NCBI RefSeq assembly: GCF_009363715.1
Contig: NZ_CP045405.1
Span: forward strand, 62,001 to 126,000
DNA length: 64,000 bases
Origin: Roseovarius sp. THAF9
GTDB lineage: Bacteria; Pseudomonadota; Alphaproteobacteria; Rhodobacterales; Rhodobacteraceae
Direction: 5' to 3'
The position numbers and the translations under genes were made by a program. Below the pieces are notes generated by a model that did not search any database, was not told the origin of the DNA, and saw only the letters and a list, made by a program, of their open reading frames with translations. Shown here one piece after another: positions 9,038 to 16,317 of this stretch. Position 1 is the first letter of the stretch; each line of letters begins with the position of its first letter.

Positions 9038-9090
9038 GCAAGGCTTTGCAGCCCGGAGACCTCAAATATCGCAGGGCTGAAAAGCCTTGC
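9038..9090 (+). other. Hairpin with 17-bp arms inside the IS element
   Basis: Arms at 9038-9054 and 9074-9090 pair over 17 bp with one mismatch (GCAAGGCTTT-x-CAGCCC type) around a 19-base loop. It sits between the left terminal repeat and the passenger ORF. It could be a leader structure of the passenger, a transcription-blocking structure, or a subterminal transposase site. Confidence 0.55.
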
Positions 9091-9165
9091 GGGCTACCAT
9101 CCCGAAGGTATCGGTCATATCCCTGAACGGTTGATACATTAGGTCTGGATGCATAGGCTTCGGCC

Positions 9166-9558
9166 ATGGATTATCCTCCCTGGCTTCCCAAACCTGAATA
9201 CTCAAGACGCGGCATGTTGCTCGCTCTGGCGCGTTGCATCTATGAGAATTGGTACCGACCGGAGATGCACGCGGAGAAGGGCGAGATTTTGACTTTCGAC
9301 AATCTTTGCTCTGGCAGCCTTGAGCGTGTTGCTTCTGTTCTGCAGCAGACTGGTTTCACCAGCTACATAGATCACATCGGTCGCCGGAGTGTCTTCAACG
9401 TGGGGCCGGACCAATTTAGCGAGCTCGCTGATGCAGCCCAAGACGCTGCGATTTCTGACAACGAGATTGAAGAAACTGTCGTGAAGTTGGCGGAAGCAAA
9501 TTACAAGACAAACCTCGAGATTGAGAAACTCGCCGAGATGATCGCAAGCCGGTCGTAA
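9166..9558 (+). CDS. IS passenger protein of unknown function, 130 aa
   Basis: ATG 9166 begins MDYPPWLPKPEYSRRG. The N-terminal half mixes aromatic and charged residues (CIYENWYRPEMHAEKGE). The middle has LERVASVLQQTGFTSYID, which could be a winged-helix-like segment. The C-terminal 45 residues are acidic and helical (EIEETVVKLAEANYKTNLEIEKLAEM), probably a coiled coil. I do not recognise it. It lies wholly inside the insertion sequence, tail to tail with the transposase (5 bases between stops), so it moves with it. Possible roles are an accessory transposition or regulatory protein, or a cargo function. Confidence 0.6.
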   Translation: MDYPPWLPKPEYSRRGMLLALARCIYENWYRPEMHAEKGEILTFDNLCSGSLERVASVLQQTGFTSYIDHIGRRSVFNVGPDQFSELADAAQDAAISDNEIEETVVKLAEANYKTNLEIEKLAEMIASRS

Positions 9559-9563
9559 CACAT

Positions 9564-10928
9564 TTATTGGCTTTGAGCTGCTCTCTCGGCACGCCTGCGC
9601 TCGTAGTACGCTTCCATCTTGGAAGGCCTTCCAGGCGGGCGGCGGCCAGTCTTTTTGTAGCCGTTCTTCGCGCTGACAGGTTTGACCTTTGGCGGTGGCG
9701 CTGCCTTCTCCTGTTCTTCTTTGATGTGTGCCAGAACGGCGCTCAGATGCTTGTTCTCGGTTATCGCGGCGTGCGTGACGCGCTGTTGGTGCGGATCGAA
9801 GATGGCGCAGGGCAGGGCAACGCCTTTTGCGCGGACCTGAATGCGCCCGTCTGGCATCTCGTAGACATCCACGTACTTGCCGACGAGACCGCGCGTCAGA
9901 TCGTTGACCTCGAGCCGGATGCGCTTGCGGTCGTACTTCAGGGTCAAATCCTTGGTGACATAGCGTTTTTCCCGAAGGCAAAAGACCTCGGCGAGGCGAT
10001 CCGGTTCTATGTTCAGGGCGCGGTGCAGGTTGTCTGGTGTGGCCGGAGCCTTTGCAAACTTGGCGTTGTAGCGTTCAACGAAACCCACAAGGAACGCGTT
10101 GCCATCTTCAATGCCCGAGATGCCTGCGATCCGCAGCTCCTTGACTAGTCGATCTTGCAGTGTCCGGTTCGCGCGTTCGACGCGGCCTTTGGCTTGGGAA
10201 GAATTGGCACAGATGATCTCGATGTTCAGCTCGGCCAGAGCGCGCCCAAACTGCGTCATGCCTGTCATGTGTTCGTTCGGCTTTGGAACGCGGAAAACGG
10301 TGTGTTTGTCGCTGTAGAAAGCGACAGGCCGACCATGTTTGAGCAGATAGCTTTCCAGGGCTTCGAAATAGCTGAAGGTGCTTTCTGACTTCACGAAGCG
10401 CAGTTCCATCAGCGTGCTGGTCGCGTCATCAATGAAGACGAGCAGGGTGCAGGGATCGCCCCGATCCTCAAACCATCGGTGGTCAGACCCGTCGATCTGG
10501 ATCAGCTCGCCAAAGCACTCCCTACGTAGACGCGGCTGGTGGAATGTCCGCCGTTGTTTGCGCGACAGCCAGATGCCGTCTTCCTGCATCCATTTGCGAA
10601 CTGTCTCGCGGGATACTTTGAACCCATGTTGTTCGGACAGCATCTCAGCGGCCAAGGTCGGCCCGAAATCCGAATACTGTTCCTTGATCAAGGTCAGCGC
10701 ATAGTCGCGCTTGGCATGATGAATGCGATTGTTTGGCGGCTTACCACGCGCCTTGTGCCGGATCGCTGATGCGCCGTCCTGCCGATATCGCTTTAACAAT
10801 CGGAAAATCTGCCGCCGTGTCAGGCTCAACATGTTCGCCGCATTATCAACGCTCAGCCGTCCGTCATCGACCTGCGCCAGCACTTCCACGCGGTTCAACT
10901 CGCGCTCGCTCATAACCACCCATCCCAT
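9564..10928 (-). CDS. ISNCY/IS1202-like DDE transposase, 454 aa
   Basis: An N-terminal helix-turn-helix (LSVDNAANMLSLTRRQIFRLLKRY) and a second one (FKVSRETVRKWMQEDGIW) precede an RNase H-fold core. The presumed catalytic residues are Asp in ELIQIDGSDHRW, Asp in LLVFIDDATS and Glu in SQAKGRVERANRTLQ. A basic Pro/Lys-rich tail (PPPKVKPVSAKNGYKKTGRRPPG) follows. The length of 454 aa is normal for this type. Start ATG 10928; ATG 10913 (MSERELNRVEV) is an alternative with a GGGTGG site. The frame is intact with no lesion, and it lies 82 bp from the right terminal repeat. Confidence 0.85.
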   Translation of the reverse strand: MGWVVMSERELNRVEVLAQVDDGRLSVDNAANMLSLTRRQIFRLLKRYRQDGASAIRHKARGKPPNNRIHHAKRDYALTLIKEQYSDFGPTLAAEMLSEQHGFKVSRETVRKWMQEDGIWLSRKQRRTFHQPRLRRECFGELIQIDGSDHRWFEDRGDPCTLLVFIDDATSTLMELRFVKSESTFSYFEALESYLLKHGRPVAFYSDKHTVFRVPKPNEHMTGMTQFGRALAELNIEIICANSSQAKGRVERANRTLQDRLVKELRIAGISGIEDGNAFLVGFVERYNAKFAKAPATPDNLHRALNIEPDRLAEVFCLREKRYVTKDLTLKYDRKRIRLEVNDLTRGLVGKYVDVYEMPDGRIQVRAKGVALPCAIFDPHQQRVTHAAITENKHLSAVLAHIKEEQEKAAPPPKVKPVSAKNGYKKTGRRPPGRPSKMEAYYERRRAERAAQSQ

Positions 10929-11058
10929 GTCTGCTCACCCTCAATGATTTTTGAGGGCAGAGTGACATTCCTGAATTGCTCATGGGTGACATTTTAGCTT
11001 TGCGGCTACACAATTTAATGGCGCATAATGTATCTTATGTTAATTTCAGAGATGCAAG

Positions 11059-11631
11059 TTAGATTATTTTTACCTGCGTGCCGACTTTGGCTAAATCAAA
11101 CAATTCCACGATATGTTCGTTATAAAGACCAATGCATCCGCTGGAGGACCTCCTGCCAATTTTTCGTGTGTCTTGGGTGCCATGGATTCTATAATATTGC
11201 CAACTAAGACGCAGCGCCCTGATACCTAGCGGATTCTCTGGCCCTGGCGCCACATATTTTGGTAAGGTTGGGTCGCGCTCAAGCATTGAAGGTGTTGGTC
11301 GCCAATCGGGCGCAGGATCCTTGTAGACTACGCGAGTATACCCGCGGCGTGTGAGCTCTTCGCTCATGGGTACGCTCGTTGGATAAAGTTTGTAAATGCT
11401 TTCGTCTTCAGACCAGAACTGCAGCGCTCTGGAAACCGTATCGCACAATATCGCTCCGTTCTGAAGATTGTCGAAGTGATCTTGCCACTCGTCTATCGAA
11501 AATGAAGAGATATTCCGTTTAACTGTATCCGGCTCTGCATTGTTCTGAGACAAGCCGGGGCCGGCCGAAATTGATAATCCAGCTCCCATGATCGAACGCA
11601 AAGCCATTCTTCTATTGAGGAATCGTACCAT
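11059..11631 (-). CDS. L,D-transpeptidase (YkuD/ErfK family), Tat-type signal
   Basis: 190 aa from ATG 11631. The N-terminus NRRMALRSIMGAG resembles a twin-arginine signal. The C-terminal YkuD catalytic motif is present: YRIHGTQDTRKIGRRSSSGCIGLYN, with the active-site Cys in SSSGC and the HG His upstream. Family members form 3-3 cross-links in peptidoglycan or attach proteins to it, in the periplasm. A MerR-type promoter (11666-11696) lies just upstream, which is not a usual setting for this family. Three more members of the family occur in this window (40770, 44175, 45304). The gene ends 48 bp from the ISNCY-like insertion. Confidence 0.8.
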   Translation of the reverse strand: MVRFLNRRMALRSIMGAGLSISAGPGLSQNNAEPDTVKRNISSFSIDEWQDHFDNLQNGAILCDTVSRALQFWSEDESIYKLYPTSVPMSEELTRRGYTRVVYKDPAPDWRPTPSMLERDPTLPKYVAPGPENPLGIRALRLSWQYYRIHGTQDTRKIGRRSSSGCIGLYNEHIVELFDLAKVGTQVKII

Positions 11632-11665
11632 TTCTTAAGCGTTCCTTTGCCGCTTCCATAAGACA

Positions 11666-11696
11666 GTTTTGCATGCTCTAGTTGCTTTAGGTTCAA
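11666..11696 (-). promoter_or_regulatory. MerR-type promoter upstream of L,D-transpeptidase
   Basis: On the minus strand TTGAAC (11691-11696) is followed by a 19-bp spacer, CTAAAGCAACTAGAGCATG, that carries a dyad (CTAAAG/CTAGAG). A weak -10 (CAAAAC, 11666-11671) follows. The over-long 19-bp spacer is the hallmark of MerR-family activated promoters. The transcript would begin about 25 bp before the gene at 11631. Confidence 0.6.
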
Positions 11697-11794
11697 CTCA
11701 AGAAAACGTGAGTTTGAGCACGAAAAAAGCCGGATAGGCCGCCTCCAAACCCATATTTTTGGGAGTATACTTGCTCGCACGGTACGCTTTAGCC

Positions 11795-12552
11795 ATGCCA
11801 GATGCCGCCACCGAGATCGCCAGGCTGTACGCCGCGCTTGCCGCTTCGGAGCCCCGCGCCGAGGCTGCCGGGAGCGAGCTGGCGTAGATCTGGGCCGTGG
11901 TCTCGACCTCGAAAGCGATGATCAAGCATCTGAAGCTGGACTCGCCAAACTCAGGAGAGAGCAATTTGGCCACAGCTCGGAACGCCGAGCCCGGCTGATC
12001 GACCAGTTGGAGCTGCAGCTCGAAGAGCTCGAGGCGGCCACCACCGAAGACGAGATTGAAGCCCTGAATGTGGCGAAGACCTCGACCGTCGACGGCCTCG
12101 AACGCCGACGCCCGACGCGCAAGCATTCACTGAACCATCTACCGCGCGAGCGCATGGTCATCGAAGCGCCTACCACCTGCTCCTTCTGCGGGTCGGACCG
12201 CATCGTGAAATTGGGCGAAGGCATCACCGAGACGCTTGAGGTCATCCCCCGGCAATGGAAGGTGGCCCGGACCGTCCGCGAGAAGATCAATCAGCTACCC
12301 GCCCCATTCCATCCGACGCCATGGGTATGGGCTGAGCCGAACCTGCCGGCGATGGTTCTGTTCGAGAAGTTCCGACCGCACCAACCGCTCATCCGCTAGG
12401 CCGAGCGCTACGCCTGGCAGGGTGTAGATCTCAGTCTATCGACCCTGGATGATAAGGTCGGGGCCTGTGCTGCCGCGCTCGAGCCGATCCACGCCCTGAT
12501 CCGGACCCATTCTCTGGCGCCCGAGCGCCTGCACGGCGACGCCACCACGATC
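11795..12552 (+). pseudogene. IS66-family transposase (TnpC) remnant
   Basis: Starts MPDAATEIARLYAALAASEP at 11795. A stop after GSELA, a frameshift near 11945, and a further stop after QPLIR (12397) break the frame. Recognisable TnpC parts are the coiled-coil start (LDQLELQLEELEAA type), the IS66 zinc-finger segment (PTTCSFCGSDRIVKLGE ... PRQWKVARTVREK) and DLSLSTLDDKVGACAAALEP. Homology ends near ERLHGDATT at about 12550, so the catalytic core is gone. It is a long-dead fragment; the remainder of the element is not in the window. Confidence 0.8.
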
Positions 12553-12616
12553 TCCCTCAGTCCCTTCACCTGCCTGCCCCCGGCGCTTTCTGTTCGGAGC
12601 ATCAGGCCTGTGTCCC

Positions 12617-12665
12617 GGGTCAGCGCCAATTCCGAATATATGAGGTTCGGAATTGGCCCTGACCC
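12617..12665. other. 20-bp inverted repeat with 9-base loop
   Basis: Arms at 12617-12636 and 12646-12665 are complementary over 20 bp with one mismatch (GGGTCAG-x-GCCAATTCCGAA against its complement). It lies at the junction between the IS66 remnant and an IS3 remnant. It may be an element end that has been inverted onto itself, or an attachment-type structure. Confidence 0.6.
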
Positions 12666-12695
12666 TTACGTCCGGGGAAAATTCAAACGGCGGTT

Positions 12696-12905
12696 TTGGG
12701 CAAATTACGTCCGGCGGTTACAGAGATGCGCCGGTTGAAGGCACTTGAGCACGAAAACACCCGCCTGAAGAAGATCGTGACGGACCTGACACTGGATCGA
12801 AAAAGCTTCAGGATGTCATTGGCCGAAAGCTTTGCAGCCTCGCTGTTTACGCGAGGTTGTTACCGGGATGTACGTAGTTTGAAGTGTGTCGATCCGGAAG
12901 TCTGA
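12696..12905 (+). pseudogene. IS3-family OrfA fragment
   Basis: EMRRLKALEHENTRLKKIV and TDLTLDR match the leucine-zipper end of IS3-type OrfA proteins. The following residues (FAASLFTRGCYRDV) do not continue the family, and neither the N-terminal helix-turn-helix nor OrfB is present. A short stretch on to about 13000 may be more of the same wreck. Confidence 0.65.
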
Positions 12906-13005
12906 AGGGGCCATCTGCTTTGACACGTGCCCGGCGAACGGATTTGGATGCCGTCGAGAGGCGGATCAAGGGTCTCACAGAGACGCGGGAGAGTCGGGTC
13001 TGAGG

Positions 13006-13065
13006 TCACAAGAACCGGCACAATTCGTTTTTGACCCGCGTGCCAACTTCGGCGGAAACTAAGAA
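13006..13065 (-). pseudogene. Possible 3' relic of an L,D-transpeptidase gene
   Basis: The minus-strand translation DFLVSAEVGTRVKNELCRF resembles the extreme C-terminus of the intact enzyme at 11059 (FDLAKVGTQVKII). About 26 of 36 bases also agree (GGCACGC-x-GGT-x-AAAAA core). No catalytic motif precedes it; the sequence upstream is the tail of the CDF gene region. The relic is short, so this is a suggestion only. Confidence 0.3.
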
Positions 13066-13102
13066 ATCCGTCCCAGTTACGTGCGTTTCGGTGACTCTTA
13101 AT

Positions 13103-14035
13103 CTACTCTGCTTCTGCGACGTTGCCGTGGCCATAAAGGGCGGCGTTTTTATGTGCGCGATCCACATGCTCGAACTCCAGGCTAGAATGACGAATGCCAA
13201 AATCACCTCTCAGAAGGCTTTTGAGTGTGGCCTTGACATTTTCTGTCTTGCTCCATCCATCTGCCGTCAAAACGATGTGACAATCGAGTGCCACTTCGTG
13301 CTCTTGCATCTGCCATAAATGAACATGGTGCACGTCCTCGACACCTTCCGCACTCCGCAAAGCCTCGAGGACAGCGTTGTTGTCGATGCTGGGTGGGCTA
13401 CCGAGCATCAATGTCCGGATAGGTTCGCCTATCTCGATAATAGCCAGATAGAGGATATAAAAAGCGATGCCGATGGTGATCGCCGGATCGACCCATCGCA
13501 TGTCGTAAATAATGATTAAAGAGCCGCCAATGACTACCGCTACAGAAGCCAAGGCGTCGGACAGGTTGTGCAAAAAGAGCGCACGAATGTTCACGCTGCC
13601 CTTTTGCATCGAATAGGTGAGCAGCGCTGTCAAAGTGTCGACCACCAGTGCCACACCACCCAGAACTACCACTGTCCAGCCTTGGACTTCTGTGGGATCA
13701 ATCAAACGTATGCCACCTTCATAGATGAGATACAATCCAATCAAGATAAGGGTTGTATAGTTGATTAAAGCCGCGACGATCTCGACTCTTCCGTAGCCGA
13801 ATGTCATGCGATCGTCTGCGGGCCGACGAGCAATCTTTCGCGCGGCGAAGGCAATAACCAACGATGCCATGTCTGAGAAATTGTGCAGCGCATCCGCAAT
13901 CAACGCGAGGCTTCCGGATAGTATCCCGCCGATAATCTGCGCGAATGTCAGAAGGCCATTAGCCCAGATGGCAATAAATACGCGTCGGTCGCCTGTTGCT
14001 GGGTCAGTTTGCGCGTGGCCGTGATCATGCGGCAC
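13103..14035 (-). CDS. Cation diffusion facilitator (CzcD/ZitB-like) metal efflux protein
   Basis: I chose GTG 14035 (MPHDHGHAQTDP) because GAGGAGG lies seven bases upstream and it gives the usual His-rich CDF N-terminus; the longer frame runs into the upstream gene. 310 aa, six predicted membrane segments. The paired metal-site motifs are ADALHNFSDM in TM2 and LFLHNLSDALASV in TM5, and a cytoplasmic C-terminal domain (VEDVHHVHLWQMQEHEVALDCHIVL) is present. Family members export Zn, Cd or Co by proton antiport at the inner membrane. It overlaps the transglutaminase-like gene by 11 bp; both follow a MerR-type promoter at 14825. Confidence 0.9.
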   Translation of the reverse strand: MPHDHGHAQTDPATGDRRVFIAIWANGLLTFAQIIGGILSGSLALIADALHNFSDMASLVIAFAARKIARRPADDRMTFGYGRVEIVAALINYTTLILIGLYLIYEGGIRLIDPTEVQGWTVVVLGGVALVVDTLTALLTYSMQKGSVNIRALFLHNLSDALASVAVVIGGSLIIIYDMRWVDPAITIGIAFYILYLAIIEIGEPIRTLMLGSPPSIDNNAVLEALRSAEGVEDVHHVHLWQMQEHEVALDCHIVLTADGWSKTENVKATLKSLLRGDFGIRHSSLEFEHVDRAHKNAALYGHGNVAEAE

Positions 14036-14795
14036 GGTCTGCCTCCTCGTGACTGTGATTTCGTCGACTGGACTGGGAGTCTCTTGGTAGTTTTCCGCTC
14101 CGAATCGCACGTACTCGCGCGTTCATCCAGTGCCGTATGAAGCGGCGAAAGAGCCAGTTGCGCAAAAAACCGAAGTCTTGACGATACTCTGAGAAAAACT
14201 CGTCTGGCTCATCGAACGTGCCTAGATCACGGACAATACCATTGTCCTGGATGTAAGTGTCGGTACCGTTCCAACCGATAGGCGGTGCACTCAGGCATTC
14301 CGTCGCAACACCGAAACCGCATAGCGCCTCCTCATCGCCGAATTTCCGTTGAAGCGTTTGCAAAAAAGAAGTGTCTAGAATGAAACCCTCAAGATTTACC
14401 CAACCCTCAACTGTTTCGACCTCGACCCAAGAATGTAAAATTTCAGAAGGTGCGAGCGGGTAGACAAGTTCTGGCACGATGCCCCTCTGAAGTGCCTTGT
14501 GAATGGTAAACCCATGAAGCCTGCAACGTATGCCGACACTGCGAAGCAAAGCCATGAGGAGTGTACCCTTGGTGTTGCACTGACCGTAGCCATCCTCCAG
14601 CACCTCGGAGGCTTGAATGTCGTCAGAACGGTTATAACCAAAGGCAATTTCGTCCCTGACGAAGTTGTAGGCAGCGCCAATGCGATCATGTTCTGCAAGA
14701 GCTTTCCAGTGGCGGCCGTTGGTCAACTGCCGAATTGAAGTTGCGTCATAATTCAGCAATCGCGTTTTTTTTAGATAAGGCTCGACCTTCGTCAT
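14025..14795 (-). CDS. Transglutaminase-like cysteine protease-fold protein, 256 aa
   Basis: ATG 14795 is preceded by GGAGAG. The transglutaminase-core triad is visible: Cys in EDGYGQCNTKGTLLMALLR (about residue 94), His in LHSWVEVETVEGW, and Asp in GFILDTSF. There is no signal peptide, so it is probably cytoplasmic. The C-terminus is basic. Members of this superfamily are amidases or proteases as often as cross-linkers. It is the first gene after a MerR-type promoter and is translationally coupled to the CDF exporter, so a link to metal stress is likely, though its substrate is unknown. Confidence 0.75.
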   Translation of the reverse strand: MTKVEPYLKKTRLLNYDATSIRQLTNGRHWKALAEHDRIGAAYNFVRDEIAFGYNRSDDIQASEVLEDGYGQCNTKGTLLMALLRSVGIRCRLHGFTIHKALQRGIVPELVYPLAPSEILHSWVEVETVEGWVNLEGFILDTSFLQTLQRKFGDEEALCGFGVATECLSAPPIGWNGTDTYIQDNGIVRDLGTFDEPDEFFSEYRQDFGFLRNWLFRRFIRHWMNARVRAIRSGKLPRDSQSSRRNHSHEEADRAA

Positions 14796-14824
14796 AGAAT
14801 CTCTCCAAGACTAACATGTCGGGA

Positions 14825-14855
14825 ATAATAGTTGCTACAGTGGCTATAGCTTCAA
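14825..14855 (-). promoter_or_regulatory. MerR-type promoter for transglutaminase-like/CDF pair
   Basis: On the minus strand TTGAAG (14850-14855), a 19-bp spacer carrying the dyad CTATAGCCACTGTAG, then TATTAT (14825-14830). The gene starts 30 bp downstream. The dyad is of the CadR/ZntR kind, matching a zinc/cadmium exporter. Confidence 0.75.
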
Positions 14856-14865
14856 CCCCAAACCT

Positions 14866-15035
14866 ATGCGCACCTCGTGGATCGCATCCGCACGCGGCAT
14901 CCCTTTTCCGACAAGAACGTCAACCTGCCGCAACAGCTGAACTATTTCGTCGGGCTTGTGTCACTTGTTTGCCATTCTCTGTCCTCCGTTTCCTAAACAT
15001 AACGGTGGACCAATTTAGAGGGGGAGGTTCAGGAC
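14866..15035 (-). pseudogene. IS3-family OrfA remnant with terminal repeat
   Basis: The minus strand reads MANK-stop-HKPDEIVQLLRQVDVLVGKGMPRADAIHEV, the classic OrfA N-terminus with a stop at codon 5. The upstream end (TGGACC...AGAGGGGGAG at 15006 onward) looks like an IS3 terminal repeat. The fragment is cut off next to the MerR-type promoter at 14855. Confidence 0.7.
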
Positions 15036-15059
15036 CGTTCGACTTTTTCAACTATTGAT

Positions 15060-15411
15060 GCTGGCCTGTGCAGCTGCAAAGTCTTCCACTTCTCGGCCCC
15101 ACACAAGGGCTGGACAGTATACCCCCCTGCAGGCCTTTTTCGCGTCAGCCGCATGCTAAATAACGGTCAACAGGTCGCGGAGCAGTTCTTCCAGATGCCG
15201 TGGGTGTCAGCGGTTCCTGCACCAGCAGATCGAGCGTCAAATAGCTCCTCGCCGAACACCATCTTTGCTAGCTGCCATCCAACTAGCGTGTTGCACGCGC
15301 TCAGTAAAATTTTCAAGTGTCGAACCCCCAAGTAGCACTCAAGCGCACGTCGTAAAACAACCTAAAATTCAGGCCAAAATCGTTAGCGGATGGGCTTTTG
15401 CGGCGGGAATA
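15060..15411. other. Gene-poor interval, possibly a decayed minus-strand gene
   Basis: No intact ORF. The minus strand contains ILLSACNTLVGWQLAKMVFG and FDARSAGAG, faintly like a low-molecular-weight phosphatase/ArsC, and separately VWGREVEDFAAAQASINS before a stop. The frames do not join, so this can only be called possible gene debris. Confidence 0.25.
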
Positions 15412-15840
15412 TCAAGCGCCAATTTCTTGGTGATCGGTTAAGCACTCGGAATGGTCTCGAAGCACCTCCAGCACGCGACAATCCGACATTTGCCCGCCGC
15501 TGCATTCGCGCACCATTCTTTTTAATTCAGTACGAAGAGCCTCTAGACGGGCTAATCTTTGCTCGACTTGCTTTAGCTGCCGGCGGGCGATTGCATCGGC
15601 TTCCGCGCAGGACTTTTCCGGATGATCGCTGAGATCGAGGAGTTCACGGATCGCGTCCAGAGAAAATCCTAGTTGCCGTGCGTGCCGGACGAAAGATAGA
15701 CGGTCGAGTTCGTCGAGGCCATAGCGCCGTTGGCCGCCTTGGGACCTGCCGGGTTCAGGCATAAGGCCGATCTGCTCGTAGTATCTGATGGTCTGCACTT
15801 TCGTTCCAGTCTTCTTCGCGAGCGTCCCTATTGTCAGCAT
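15412..15840 (-). CDS. MerR-family metal-responsive transcriptional regulator
   Basis: 142 aa from ATG 15840. The winged helix-turn-helix IGTLAKKTGTKVQTIRYYEQIGLMPEPGR is followed by the coiled dimer helix (about residues 80-118). The C-terminal metal loop RECSGGQMSDCRVLEVL has two Cys spaced as in ZntR/CueR-type sensors, plus extra Cys at KSCAEAD and HSECL. MerR proteins activate promoters with 19-20 bp spacers by untwisting them. Eight such promoters occur in this window and this is the only MerR-family gene in it, so it is the leading candidate for at least some of them. A dyad at 15860 upstream suggests autoregulation. Confidence 0.85.
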   Translation of the reverse strand: MLTIGTLAKKTGTKVQTIRYYEQIGLMPEPGRSQGGQRRYGLDELDRLSFVRHARQLGFSLDAIRELLDLSDHPEKSCAEADAIARRQLKQVEQRLARLEALRTELKRMVRECSGGQMSDCRVLEVLRDHSECLTDHQEIGA

Positions 15841-15859
15841 TGCAGGTTCCCCATGTTAC

Positions 15860-15874
15860 CTACAGTCAGTGTAG
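15860..15874. promoter_or_regulatory. Dyad CTACA-N5-TGTAG upstream of merR-type gene
   Basis: The 15-bp inverted repeat lies 20 bp before the regulator's ATG, with TAACAT adjacent on the minus strand as a possible -10. Half-sites resemble those inside the 19-bp spacers of the other sites. I see no good -35, so this may be a repressed autoregulatory site. Confidence 0.5.
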
Positions 15875-15952
15875 ATTTACGCGGCGCGTATCGCAAGCTC
15901 CAACTGGGTCTCGCAGACCGGTGAGTGACCAATCGAGAAGTGCCAATGATGC

Positions 15953-15983
15953 TTGCACCTACAGCGGCTAGAGGATGTACGCA
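15953..15983 (+). promoter_or_regulatory. MerR-type promoter upstream of scsB-like gene
   Basis: TTGCAC (15953-15958), a 19-bp spacer CTACAGCGGCTAGAGGATG, then TACGCA (15978-15983). The gene start at 16318 is 335 bp away, so a long leader is implied. The leader between about 16000 and 16065 resembles the start of the sco operon (TCAAGTCTTCAGAG against TCAGGTCTTCAGAA). I see no intact gene from 15984 to 16317. Confidence 0.65.
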
Positions 15984-16317
15984 TGTTAGATATCAAGAAT
16001 CGGAACTCAAGGAGTAGCGCTAGATTTTCAAGTCTTCAGAGTTTATTTTGGGGTCTTGGCGCGTGGTGAGGATCCGGAACAGGATCAATTTTTGCAAGGC
16101 ACTAGCCAATAACTGCGGCATCATGGGACGCGGGCCAAATCTGTATTCGAAAGAACTGCTGTTTTGCACGAAGCCCGAACAGGCATCGCTGTTGACCAGT
16201 CGGTTGGACAATTGGCTATGCTCCCTGCTTGACAGGTTGAAGGCATCGCAAGGCGTCAGGACATTGCACAGTGCGTCATCTTGCCCAGACAGAACGCTTA
16301 GATAAAGAGGTCAGAGA

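Larger units (their letters stand above)
8971..11010 (-). mobile_element. ISNCY/IS1202-like insertion sequence with passenger gene, 2040 bp
   Basis: Imperfect terminal inverted repeats begin TGT at 8971 and end ACA at 11010. Both arms contain AAATGTCAC about 17 bp inside, and a second TGTCAC further in. CAATTT flanks both sides. The element contains a full-length DDE transposase (9564-10928) and, convergent to it, a 130-aa passenger ORF (9166-9558), with a 17-bp-stem hairpin ahead of the passenger. Everything needed for transposition looks intact, unlike every other element in the window, so this is the most recent insertion. Family assignment rests on my recognition of the transposase. Confidence 0.8.
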
